From Paramacrobiotus metropolitanus (taxonomy: Eukaryota; Tardigrada; Eutardigrada; Parachela; Macrobiotidae), in the NCBI RefSeq assembly GCF_019649055.1, contig NW_026570228.1, positions 1 to 64,000 of the forward strand: a stretch of DNA of 64,000 nucleotides, given 5' to 3'. Every line of letters starts with the position of its first letter. The first letter of the stretch is position 1. Shown in pieces: positions 10,181 through 21,026 of the stretch. Below the pieces are notes generated by a model. That model searched no databases, was not told the DNA's origin, and saw nothing but the letters and a program-made list of their open reading frames with translations. A program made the translations under genes and the position numbers.

Positions 10181-12354
10181 CTTTCCAAATCACGGATGTA
10201 AAGCCGAATATTTTTATGAAAAGTGCATCGACCTGAACAATGTAATTAGTTGGCATGGATTGCGGTTGATGCCGCATATAATTTTTATTTTCAATGGGCG
10301 TCAGTGGGTTAACCCACTGACGCCCATTGGTGTTGGGGCGCAACAGGGTCTTCAAATTGTTTTTCTTAATGAACAACAGCAATTAATCAATATCTGATAG
10401 CGTAATTAGCGTTACGAGGCCTTACAGCAGCAATAAAAAACAAACTAAACTGGAATCTGAAGTCCCTCAAGAACCACGAGGTCGCGAAAGTCGCCAATTT
10501 CGAACTTTCTGATCTCCCGAAGGTCCTGCTAATTAACTAATTAGTCACTGAGTCAATTAATCTGAGATAATTCAGTAATGTACTATCAGTAATGCTTTAT
10601 AAGAAAATAACAAGCGTCGGATCTAAAAGTTAAACAGTGGATGGCCACAGTCCATCGAAAACTTGTGTTGCGTGCAGACATCATTGGGCATGTATGGTCC
10701 TGAAGTACGGGCGGGCGCAGTTTCGACACTTTTGTAATTATGTAAAATCGGATAAGGTCTTGTTGGTTCGGACTTCTAATATGCTCCACGTGGTTCTGGT
10801 TGCCGGAACTCTTCCAAAAACAATTTAGTTGGGCGGCACCCTGGGTGGTCGGCTATGGCCTTCAAACGAACGAATCGGTGGTCGTTTCTGGACAACCTAA
10901 CCTTCTATATAACCGAGCGCGGTAACCTTCCTTGGCAATCTGCAATAGTGCATTACTACTGTAATCGGCATGACAACCTTGCAGCCTGCCTTGCGCCTCG
11001 TACGATCTACTGCATTTACACGAACCAGACCTTACAGCGGTGTAGGCAAGCAGAAAAAAAATACATCGGTCTCCTGGAGCCGTGGATGATAACAACTCCA
11101 GCAATTACATGTCCGGTAGTGAGTAGTGACCTTTGCGCCAGGTGTGTTAATAACATTCGGCCGATGCTGACTTCATGATGGCGGCTGCTGCCTCCAGACT
11201 GCTAATGCGAACTTCAGCGCATCACTACCGCACGTACTACTGGACCGTCATCGCTGATTTCCGATCCAAACGCTGCGGCTACACCCATAAAAGTGCAATC
11301 ATGCACCATGCGTGCAGTGTAAGACCAGCTCGGCGTGCCATCAAGACTGTTATGCGATTTCTTGTACGAAAAGTAATGCTGTTTGAGAACTGAGTTGTTG
11401 ATAATCGCTGCATTTGTGGTGTCCAGTTATCCACCAATTACTACATCATGCAGAAACATTTTCCAGTTTTGCTGACCAATGGTCAGTCTACTGACCACTG
11501 CAATACCCTTGTTTTGAAGCCCTCTTTATGGTCTATATGATAAACGTTTTGTTTCGGTCAGGTGTTGTTCGCCGAATTATTATAGAGTTAAACGTTTTCG
11601 TGACTAGGACCGTCTGCGCCCAATGGTGTTGCTAAACACCCATGTCACCGCCGGTGACCTATGGTCAGTACAAGCACACAAAAAATTCCCTTTCTTAATT
11701 GAATTTTTTCATCGGGAAATCCCGGTTTTCACGAAGAAACTCCCACCCGTTCGGGTAGTGAGCGTTGGAGGGTTAAGTACCTATATTGTTTCTCGTGGTA
11801 CCTTCGATTATCTAGTTTTTTCGTAATGCACGATTCAACCATAACCGATTCAGTGACGAACAGAAATGCTCCTCTCAAAATTTGGCAGTATTATATGTAT
11901 AACCCCTAGCCGATAAAGCGGGAGTACTGCAGCTCACTTGGCAAAAATGGATATGAAGAAACGCGCGGGCGAAACCTTATCTGGCTTATCAAAGCCACAA
12001 CAGTCGGCGCTAATCGTCAACAAGGATTTGCCGTTACAAGCAGTCTGCAAGATGCCATCAGATACAGCTCTGCAACGTATGTGCCAAAGGGATAATTTAA
12101 GAATTAAAAAATTAAGGATTTTGTTTTTACTCTAATTGAAGGAATATAGATCATGACTCACACTACCAGTTAAAACAAAATATTTGTAATTGCAAGATTG
12201 TTTGAGTAATTTGGCAAATTTGTGGCATAACCGCACCGCCAAGGCGTAGCTAGAAATTAACGGTGGATGATGGCAAAATTTTTGTCACCGTTGACTACTA
12301 CGTTAAAATGAGAATACAGTAAAACGGCTAAAATTATTGATGGAATGCAGTGGT
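10181..12354. other. Segment between inverted repeat blocks; no gene recognised
   Basis: Contains several 60-107 codon frames. The longest is 10,855-11,178 on the plus strand, with several Cys but no motif I recognise. No transposase or integrase signature was seen. It may be the body of a non-autonomous element whose ends are the inverted arrays, or ordinary intergenic DNA trapped between them. Confidence 0.35.
10292..10329. repeat. Perfect 38-bp palindrome centred on GTTAAC
   Basis: Bases 10292-10310 are exactly reverse-complementary to 10311-10329 with no spacer; the centre is GTTAAC. The arms end CAATGGGCG / CGCCCATTG. It lies just inside the left inverted-repeat block. Confidence 0.95.
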
Positions 12355-12500
12355 CATGAAATGTTACGGTTGTGAAAAGTTGCGGTCATGAAATGTTGCA
12401 GTTGTGAAACGTTGCGGTCATGAAACGTTACGGTCATGAAATGTACGTTGTGAAACGTTACGTTATGAAATGTCGAGTTATGAAATGTCGTGTAACGTTT
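12355..12500. repeat. Degenerate tandem array, right block (inverted partner of 10,025-10,180)
   Basis: Repeats of 'GTCATGAAATGTTACGGTTG'-like units, the reverse complement of the left block. It ends in CGTGTAACGTTTATTACG, which resembles the inverted outer end of the left block. Confidence 0.75.
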
Positions 12501-13129
12501 ATTACGTTAAAACGCGTAATGGTTGCGATTTCAGAAGAATGTCGTTCGTTACTTGGGCTGAGAAATCCGCAGCTAACATAAGCTCTATTTGCAAGCGGTG
12601 AGCTTGATCGGAACCCAAACTGCGTTACAGCAGTGTCAGTGGATCGGTTAAAAACAATTATAAAGCTGACTGTATTCGTTTTCAGCATACTTGAGTTTCC
12701 GGTTTCATACAATCACACAATCTCAGATTACAGTTTTTGGAAAACCCCCATTCGTGATCGTTACACCGTGGCATTTTAAGCCAGAGCGCCTCATGCTTTG
12801 CAGCTGTGTTATTTCCGCCCTTAATAATTTCCGCTTTAGTGAAAATCCAAATCTTACTTTTCCGCTTTGTTTTCCAACAAGATTACTACATACGCGCTTA
12901 GGTTAAACGTTCTTTGCATTGATTTTACAAACATGCTTGCGGAGACAAATGAGTAGATAACGGTTTACGGGCACAGGGCAACACTACGGTTGTCAAATGT
13001 TGTTTACACAAGTTGCACTTGTGGCAACTGAAGCGCGGCATTCATAATTGCGCATTTTTATTTTAGCTCATAATTGTATAATGCTTTGCACCAGAAGCGC
13101 ATTCAGGCGCCCTTAATAACCTTGTCTAT
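12501..13129. other. Intergenic, with similarity to 15.9-16.3 kb
   Basis: About 12,720-13,060 and about 15,940-16,280 share ordered short blocks (for example ACGCGCTT.GGTTAA followed by TTGATT). This suggests an old duplicate. No gene. Confidence 0.3.
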
Positions 13130-13375
13130 CATGCTACTCATGCTTCTTATGAATTGCACATTACCGAATCAACAGTGCGTAGCCTGCGCATGCCTTTTTA
13201 ATTCTTCTAATGTTGAAGTCGGTGAACGCCCTACGATTTTCAAATGTTAGTTAAGCCATGATGAAATAACACTAAAAAATCGGTCACTGGTGAACATCGA
13301 ATCTCAACTTCTCTAGCCTTTCGGTACATCCTGTAGAATTTTTCACATCCTTCTTGTCACTGTTGCATATCCTAG
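13130..13375 (+). repeat. Duplicated upstream module, copy 3
   Basis: Shares CTTATGAATTGC, GTCGGTGAACGCC, TTTTCAAATGTTAGTTA and a CACATCCTTCTTGT end with the copies at 1,340 and 4,315. It precedes homeobox copy 3 by about 500 bases, as copy 1 does its gene. Confidence 0.6.
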
Positions 13376-13870
13376 TGGACCTTTTCAGCTAACCACAGAA
13401 CCATACGGTTTTGCACTCTCTTTAGTTACAACCCTTAGTTAACTAGGAAAGTGCACCGCTGTTGGCTAGCACTGAAAGACCGAAGTGAGGCTGGAAACAA
13501 AATTAAATAAGCACTTAAGGAGGTTTATCTTTTTTGAAATTTACCATTTTCATTTGTTATTTTTTGTGTTCATTAAATACAGTTTTCAACATTATTCCCT
13601 CTTATGAATTTTATTATTTTAAATTATGAAGGCGTGACCGACGTGACCGACAAAAGTACCGTTTTCTTGAACATAGAGAACCTTCGCTTCCCTTCGGTCG
13701 ATAACGTTAACGCTTTTGCATTCTGTAAAGAAAATATTCGTACTTCGTCCAGCGCCTGTCGTTTGGGCTCAGCTCTGTACTTGAAAACGCTAAACAGAAG
13801 GAGATTGTTTTCCTTCGACGTTGATTAGAAGAAAACTGCTCCGCCTACATCCGTCTCAGTTTATGCGAAT

Positions 13871-14564
13871 ATGTTTCGTGAAAATGATTATTCTAGTCAA
13901 AGCTATAGGCCATCGTTAATTACTGTGAGTGAATCCATCTCAATATCTCCAAGAAGCGACGCACCAAGCAGAAAAGAACTGCAGGTACTACGCCAGATGC
14001 ATCTACCAACCGTACACGTCGATCAGTGAACACCATGGATCATCCCATTCAGATTTAGTAGTGTCATCACCCGTAGGGCCTTTAATTCGGCAGCATTTGC
14101 GCACATCAGCGGCTGCAGGAGTCCATCACGGATTTCTGTTGCAGTATCCCGGTCAGTCTAACGACATACTTCGGTTAATCGTGCCTGCGGTCGGCGCTCA
14201 TCCATATGTGATCCTGCCTGTTGGAAATTTGTGTAATTACCTTATACAGCAAATATAATGACGACATTTATTTATAATTTAAAAATGAATGTGTTTGATT
14301 TAATAGTTAGTGGAGGGTTGATCACTTTTTTCATGCAACCTCACGACTTGAATATTCGTACTGAACTCAAGCAGTTTCATTTGCGTTTTAGGATGTCTTG
14401 CTACAGCTTTTCGTTTTTGTAGATGCGATATGGGATTCGATAAAGAAGATGTCGCCGCTATTAAATCCGAATTACGTTGTATTATGCAAACGGCTGAGGT
14501 ACCGCGGTCTGTCAGCTCTGTTCCGTTGCTCGTTTCTGCAGCTTCCGCGTACCCTGGCTGATAA
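13871..14564 (+). pseudogene. Homeobox-like gene copy 3, homeodomain deleted
   Basis: An ATG at 13871 starts MFRENDYSSQS, matching the start of copy 2. After about 30 codons the sequence jumps straight to the bases that in copy 1 encode the very end of the homeodomain (RRTKQKRTAGTTPDA), so nearly the whole homeodomain is deleted. The conserved tail (VHHGFLLQYPGQSNDILRLIV) is present at about 14,110-14,200. The exon-end donor is degraded to GTAATT near 14,232. Exon 2 is recognisable after an AG at about 14,421 (IWDSIK), but one missing base shifts its frame compared with copy 1. Non-functional relic. Confidence 0.68.
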
Positions 14565-16953
14565 TTAACGTGGCAATTTTAGCCTGGGATAGCATGTTGA
14601 CGATTTTTTTAAACTGAACTGAACAATCCCATGTGGCTGTGATAACCCACCGATCGAATTTAGGCAGTGAATAGTCTAGTACTCGTACGACTGTTTGCGC
14701 AGTTAACCGAGACGCGCTGCTGGCGTTTTTTGAAATGTCACTCTCTGTCAGGACAATATATGAATGTGGCAGTGCAGTAAAAAATGTCGTTGTTTGTTTT
14801 GCTGGAATGGCAAGTAAAATTCATAAAGATGACCGTTTTATGTCTGTTTTTCGAGAAACTTTGTGTTGTTGTCTGCAATTCCGAAAATAATACGGACACT
14901 GGACTAACGTTCTTATCACTTAACTGATGAAAGTTATGACCTGCAAGAACTGAATAAGCTGAGAATGAATTCACGATATCTACCTATGGTCCGTTTCGTA
15001 CCACTCCAAAAACTCGACCCATCGTTTTTTGCTATGTATTCCTAGTATTCCCGTGTATTCTACCGGTATTCGTTCGTGTTCTGCCTGTATTCCGCATTAT
15101 CCGCTCCGTATCCGTTAAGTGTCTCTCTGGAGCGGGCCCTGAATTCCGGCGACCTTAGCGAAAACAGTGTGCAGCAATAGCAATGGTCGGTGCTCATGCC
15201 GCTTTTTGAAATTTTCAAGTCGGTATCACAAACGACATTTCTAATGTCTTCTAAACTACTTCGGTTTCACCCGCAAACTATTGCTCTATAGTCTATATCA
15301 GCCATTCGAAACCTCGTTTTCTGCTGCGACTGCCATGGAGTAAACGAAAACTGGTGAAATCTGGATATCGTATGTAAAGTCGCAAGTTGCCACGGACCAC
15401 GGTAGCAGGCTCCTACGTAGTAGCACATACAGTTTGGACCAAGGAAAAACTTTTGACCGTAAAGTAGTGTGCCGGCGTTTGCACCTAGTGCTGTTTGCAG
15501 TGTGAAAGTTACAGAAATGAGATCCTGCTAACAAGGATGAACGAATTGTGCGATAAAGGTCTAATGACGATTTTGCATACCGGTATCTGACTTTTTTTTT
15601 TACTTAATTTCGCAACCATGAATACCCATGGCTTAATTAAATGCTATATAGCCCATGTTAGCGAACGCCAAAAAAGTTAGTTTGAAAAATTGCAGCCCCC
15701 TCCGAAATACAAGCCCATGCCCGTAATTGGAGCCCACCCCATGAGGCGTTCGATATATTTGTAACCCTGGGGCTCTAATTCGATAATTACGGTAATTAGA
15801 CACTTGCCAGCCTGTAAACCTAATCGGTACCCACGTTAATTTCTACCTGTGCCATTGAACCGTTATAAAGAAGTCCTAACGCTGACAATGTCGCTTCTCG
15901 GACGTTTTGAGTTCAGTCCATGACTCCGCTTAAATACAAAATCTCAGATGTAATTGTTTCGGAAACTGGCATGATTTTAAATCATTAAGGCATCATTTAG
16001 AAAGCATCTTTTGAAACGGTAATACAGTACTTACAGCTGTAATTGGTTTTGCTCCATTAAATTTCTTTAAATTTTTGCATGTCATCGTGGTCATTACGCG
16101 CTTGGGTTAAGATTGATTGTATGATTGTTTTGACAAACATCACATGGCGAACAATTGTGGACATTCACCGCGTATTTCCACAAAAACAGCTTTTGCTTGC
16201 AAGTATTACTGCCACGACTAAACGGGAAGTGCAATCAGGCATAATCGCGTTTGTCAAAAAATGTCAATTATGGCGTTATCCCCTTTGTCAGATTTTCTCA
16301 ATACGATCAAAATTATGCGAGCCAGAAAATCCTTGACTTGATGACTATTTGTTTCCTCACAGCATTAATGGTCCTCGACTCCAGATCAGATGTGCCGCAA
16401 TGCACCCCCCACTTTTTATGTTAAGAATCCATATCACCAAGAAACTGCTATGATGAAGCTGTACAATTGCGCCTCTTAATTCATTACCACGTTTTATTGA
16501 TTTTACGTAGTGGCTATTACAATATTCCAACACGAAATTTAAAAAAAAATTAGGCAGGTTATCGGTACGGCTGCTACATCATAGTGTGCTACATAAAACA
16601 CTCCATCGCAACAAAATGGGGACAACTTTTTCATAAATAGGTTGGAATACTTTTTGACTATTTCCGTGGTAAAAAACCAGTGAGAGAACACGCAAGCCAT
16701 GTAACTTTCAAGTGCTCCGAAAAGAGTACGTACAGTACGTCTTGTTAATAAACTTAGGCGTGCATTGCCAGACTACAGGAACTACGGATAGCTCAGCATC
16801 CACAATGAAACCACGATGACGGTCGTCTTGGTGGATTGTAGCGACAGCCACATTCAGCATACCGGACGCTGGAGAACCGACCAGTTTACCAAGTACATTT
16901 GTGGTTACCTTTTCACTGTTGCTGCAAAAATTTCCATTGCGCAATATGGTTTA
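14565..16953. other. Intergenic, 2.4 kb without a supported gene
   Basis: 14,580-14,860 is the 3' flank shared with 3,150-3,440. A GTATTCC-rich degenerate repeat lies at about 15,035-15,115. 15,940-16,280 resembles 12,720-13,060. Open frames at 15,298-15,534 and 16,079-16,336 show no motif. Confidence 0.35.
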
Positions 16954-18009
16954 TTATCTGGAAAGAAAAATATTCTTTATCGCGATTCGAACATCTTTGA
17001 CACCAATAATGATAATTGCTGCATCGCAAAACGCTTGAGTTTCTAGAACCCAAGCGGCGAACTTAAAAAATCCATCAGGTGCTGTCTCATATCCACCGAA
17101 CAGCTCCATTAACATTTCACATGTTCCCGGTCCCCAGCACAAGAGCACACTGATGGTCAGCAGCGTTAAGACGGTAAAGGCATTTCGGTTTTCTCGTCGG
17201 CGGGTCGGCGACATTTCAAATCGTGCAATGGTATCAACAACTCGAAGAGGTCTAACGATGGCTGCCGGTGCAAGTGCCAGTTCACCAGCGTTTTCACCAC
17301 GATTAGTCGAACGCGTTAGATTCGCGTTACCCGTCCCGGCCGCCGTCGCCAGGACACCCTTTCTCCTCACCGTTTTCCACAACAAAAACGGATACGTGAT
17401 AATAATAAATATTACGGGAAAATCAATCGTCGCTATCTCCGCGATTTCAAAATATTCGGCTTGTGCTAATCTATTGAACCAGCATCCGTGAATTTCGCCT
17501 GGTCGACGGTACCACAAGGCGTCGAAGATCATACCCGGCAGGCAGATTGCATGTACACAAATCCACATCGCGACGCACGTCATAATAGCGAAGCGTTTGG
17601 AGTGGTATTGAAGATAAGAATGGGGAGAGGTCACGGCCCAGACACGGTTGCAGGTAATCAGAAATTCTGCACAGATCCCAGCGGTGGGTATGTCGTTGAA
17701 GCCATAAAGGTACAGATAACACAGCACCCAACCGGGCCACCAGTTCGACTTCATCCAGGTGACAACGAGATAAAATGAGCTCAACAGAACGAGCATTATA
17801 TTGCATATCAGAAGATTTATCAGGTACACGTTAAAGCTTGTGTGAAATTCCCGTATGCCAAGTAAAACGCTTAAAACTATGGCATTCAAGAGAAAGGTCG
17901 TTACGCTGGTGAACACTTTGAAACCAGCGAGAAAGGTCCAGTGCACGTTGGTGAAATTGCCGTCAAACTCAGGAGCTGTATAGTTTGTTGTGCTATTAAT
18001 GTGTTCCAT
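16954..18009 (-). CDS. Rhodopsin-like GPCR, lineage 1, intact
   Basis: A single-exon receptor of 351 residues from the ATG at 18009. The frame is open 15 codons further upstream, but the chosen start aligns with its paralogues. TM1 is at about 29-50, TM2 60-82, TM3 106-128 ending in NRVWA (121-125, in place of DRY), TM4 141-161, TM5 191-211, TM6 279-299 (VLLCWGP) and TM7 318-338. Cys97 before TM3 and Cys176 in loop 2 are the likely conserved disulfide. The N-terminus carries NST, NYT and NFT sequons. The lineage signature SNWWPG is at 88-92. TM7 lacks NPxxY and reads DAAIIIIGVKDVR. It is the best intact reference for the broken copies at 8.9 and 35.3 kb and the intact one at 57.1 kb. Acts at the plasma membrane, presumably through G proteins; ligand unknown. 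Confidence 0.88.
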   Translation of the reverse strand: MEHINSTTNYTAPEFDGNFTNVHWTFLAGFKVFTSVTTFLLNAIVLSVLLGIREFHTSFNVYLINLLICNIMLVLLSSFYLVVTWMKSNWWPGWVLCYLYLYGFNDIPTAGICAEFLITCNRVWAVTSPHSYLQYHSKRFAIMTCVAMWICVHAICLPGMIFDALWYRRPGEIHGCWFNRLAQAEYFEIAEIATIDFPVIFIIITYPFLLWKTVRRKGVLATAAGTGNANLTRSTNRGENAGELALAPAAIVRPLRVVDTIARFEMSPTRRRENRNAFTVLTLLTISVLLCWGPGTCEMLMELFGGYETAPDGFFKFAAWVLETQAFCDAAIIIIGVKDVRIAIKNIFLSR

Positions 18010-18243
18010 TGCAGCACAGCTGATATGTACAGTCAGAGAATTTCTAAATAACAACCGTTAAACAGGTAACAAACTGCTGTTGCTCGATGAGAGGACTGCG
18101 TTTTCCCATTAGCGTATGCCTGCGAATGTAAGTAAACTAGGAAAACACAGGTTTAGATTCTGCCGACTAGCGGTACCTATGGAGCACCTTTCGAAAATCG
18201 ATTACGGTGGCGATAGATAACAGAGGCTAAAATATCCAGATTC

Positions 18244-18785
18244 TATCACTACACACTCCCCCTGGGCGCCCCTGGGGGGTGCCCCTGGGGGGAGTGACTG
18301 CAATAAATTTTACCAAAACCAGTAAAAATCTTTTTATTCTTTTTTAAGAGAAGGCAAAACCAGCGCACGCATGATACGAGTTCAGTGTTAAAAATTAAGG
18401 TGAATGTCCACTTCCGCGCGAAGCGCGAAACCGGAGACAATTTTTACTGCGGAAATTGCGGAAGTTTTGAGTAAAAATAGCAAGTTAGTGCGTTTATCAC
18501 CAAATTATTTGAGCTAACGAAAGTTTAAGGTCGAAATACGATGCTAAGATCGAAGTAGAATTAAGAGATGAGGCTGGTTTCGCGCGCAGCGCGAAGCCGA
18601 CGCACGTTTTTCTTGTGAGAATTGCTAGAAATTCTACAAAAAATAAAATTATGATTATTTTATTTTCAAGAGACCCCCCTCTAATTTTTTTAACGGTTTC
18701 GAACTTTTTTAATCTTACACACTTGGACAACTAAAACTACACACTACACGTTTATCACTACACGAAATGTGTATCACTACACACT
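18244..18785. repeat. Repeat-rich block bounded by TATCACTACACACT direct repeats
   Basis: A 14-base motif at 18244-18257 recurs at 18772-18785. Inside are a very GC-rich hairpin (18254-18296: CACTCCCCC paired with GGGGGAGTG, with internal C- and G-runs) and two related CGCGCGAAGCGCGAA-type palindromes near 18,415 and 18,580. Direct-repeat boundaries with internal foldbacks suggest an inserted non-autonomous element or a solo remnant. No coding potential is recognised. Confidence 0.5.
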
Positions 18786-19707
18786 ATTTTAGCCTATGAT
18801 AGATAATCACCGAACTGACGTGTGGGAGTAGGATCACACGCCGGGATGTACGTACGGATGCTGACTGTCCGCCTTCCACCTGCAACATAACGGATAATCT
18901 AGTCAATCTCTACTGTGATTTGCTGTTCTCTTTTATTAGCGGTGCATATGATGTCATAACACGAAGTCTATATAAGTTCTGGTTGTCATTAATATCGGTA
19001 GCAGTCGCTTGGCAGTCGCTAACTTGACTTCTGAGACAGTTTTTCTAATTACGATTTCCTTGCGTTGTGAACTGTGGTGTGTATTGGATTAAAGAGGCAG
19101 CAATACTTGTTCCTACGGAAGTGCATAGTCGTTCCCGGATTATCGCTTAGTATACAGGTTTGCTCGCGACACAATCGTCCTAGCTCTTGCCGATCCTCAC
19201 AGGACTTACGACCGGAAGTTGTGGTTAGTGTGTTCCTGCTTAGGGATTCCTGAGTTCCGTGTTCCTGGTTCGTTCAACCTATTTCCACCATAAGGATCTG
19301 TTACAGATTGAGATGAGAGTTGCCTACCGATTGAGCATTACAGGCGTGGAAGAGTAAAGATTGTTCATGGAACCTTCATCGGTGTGAACGCTTATACACG
19401 ACAGAACCCAGGATAATCGCTTAATGTATCGCACCGCAAAAGGCTGTCGGATACCGCGGGGTCAGCCGATGCTTCCGAGTACAGGTCCAGCAAATGGTGA
19501 AAGACTCGGTATAATCGTCCGCAATTAAACCGTGAACCGCAGAGCGTGATGTATGAAATACATAATTCACATTGCTCGGGGTTTGGTACAGCATGGCAGC
19601 GCCACGTTTGGAAAGACAGCGGTCGAACCAGGCACCGATCTGACTTCTACAGTACTGTGACTAATTTTTAATCATTTGATAAAGCTACAATTTTTATCTG
19701 CATGCGC
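18786..19707. other. Intergenic
   Basis: No gene recognised in this stretch of about 0.9 kb. Confidence 0.35.
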
Positions 19708-20394
19708 ATTAAGGGATTTGGCCCGATACATAGCACCAAATTTGTATACATCCACGGCAACTTTCGCTGTCGCGCACTCCCAAACACTTTTTTGCATTGC
19801 TTTATGATATCTTGTAGCCAAAGGATTCGTATACATAGGCAAAAAAACCGTTTGTGCGCGCCACATCCGGTTCGGGAGATATTAGTGAAATAAAATTCCA
19901 AAAGTTTAAACGCGCGGAGGTGTACCAAAAGTCTCATTATGAACCGATGCTCTTCAAATTTTGCACGAAAACACACATTACTGTGAAGATCGTTTTGGTA
20001 CCGAACCAGCTTTCTACCATTTTTTTCAAATTTTAAAATGAATTTCAAAAATTTTAAAAAATAATTTAAAATTTGAAAATAATGGTAGAAAGCTGGTTCG
20101 GTACCAAAACGATCTTCATAGTAATGTGGGTTTTCGTGCAAAATTCGAAGAGCATCGGTTAATAATGAGACTTTTGGTACACCTCCGCGCGTTTAAACTT
20201 TTGGAATTTTATTTCACTAATATCTCCCGAACCGGATGTGGCGCGCACAAACTGTTTTTTTCGCCTATGTATACAAATCCTTTGGCTACAAAATATCATA
20301 AAGCAATGCAAAAAAGTGTTTGGGAGTGCGCGACAGCGAAAGTTGCCGTGGATGTATACAAATTTGGTGCTATGTAACGGGCCAAATCCCTTAA
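19708..20394. mobile_element. 687-bp near-palindromic foldback element ending in TTAA
   Basis: The left arm (about 19,708-20,037) and right arm (about 20,056-20,394) are near-identical reverse complements around a short AT-rich loop. The outer ends read TTAAGGGATTTGG and CCAAATCCCTTAA, and similarity stops exactly at TTAA on each side. TTAA ends are typical of piggyBac-type target sites, so a non-autonomous foldback MITE is the simplest reading; without a transposase this is inference. Mirror-image open frames in the two arms are a consequence of the palindrome, not genes. Confidence 0.75.
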
Positions 20395-20826
20395 TTATAA
20401 AGAAGTTGTTTCTGTATCGTTATGATGGAACGTTCTATGTGGTTCACCGAGATCTGGCAGCGGTGCGGATAATCTTTTTCATATTTTATGGAAATTTTGT
20501 TTTCGAACAATTGCACGAGCATCAACAATCGCTAAAAATGGGGAGTTATGACTCCTAACTCAGATAGCGTTATATACTGTAGTTTGGCTACACAGACAAA
20601 ATATAGACGTCGGTGAAGTGTTTTCGTTATGCATTTTGCTTTAGTACGCAGTGTGTACTGGAAGTTGTATCACTTGTAGGTGATACTTATTAAAGTGAAA
20701 AGCCATTGGATAGTGTCTGCCATTGGATCCGACATAAGGAGAACCTATAATTACCGATGCCGTTTACAACGTTTGGTATTCTTACCAAAGCTGCATATAG
20801 AGGTTTTATCATGATTCAAGTTGAAT
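20395..20826. other. Spacer between two inverted-repeat elements
   Basis: No gene recognised. Lies between the 687-bp palindrome and the 200-bp TIR element. Confidence 0.35.
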
Positions 20827-21026
20827 TATAGGAGGATATTAACTGCTGAGGCCATCACTCCCTGTACTTGATGCCGTCACCCGCCTGAGTGTGACGTTAC
20901 GGCAATACATACGGTTAAATCAGGCGCGGTACATAAGCACCATGTTTAGCCACAACGTAAAACTCCAGCCGGGTGACGGCAGCAAGTACAGGGAGTGCTT
21001 GCTTCAGCACTTGAATTCCCCCTATA
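20827..21026. mobile_element. Short terminal-inverted-repeat element (MITE), copy A
   Basis: The terminal inverted repeat is about 55 bp and imperfect outermost; its strongest part reads CACTCCCTGTACTTG...GCCGTCACCCG on the left and its reverse complement on the right. The centre (about 20,890-20,965) is nearly identical to that of the element at 59,812-60,018. Outer ends read TATA followed by G-rich sequence, consistent with a TA or TATA target. Two dispersed copies with conserved core and ends support a mobile origin. Confidence 0.75.

Noticed and set aside
10855-11178. 107-codon frame as a gene in the repeat-flanked segment
   Set aside because: No recognisable motif, no splice model, no paralogue in the window.
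19668-20558. Pairs of near-identical frames (for example 19,668-20,141 minus and 20,126-20,377 plus)
   Set aside because: They mirror each other because the DNA is a palindrome; no independent coding evidence.
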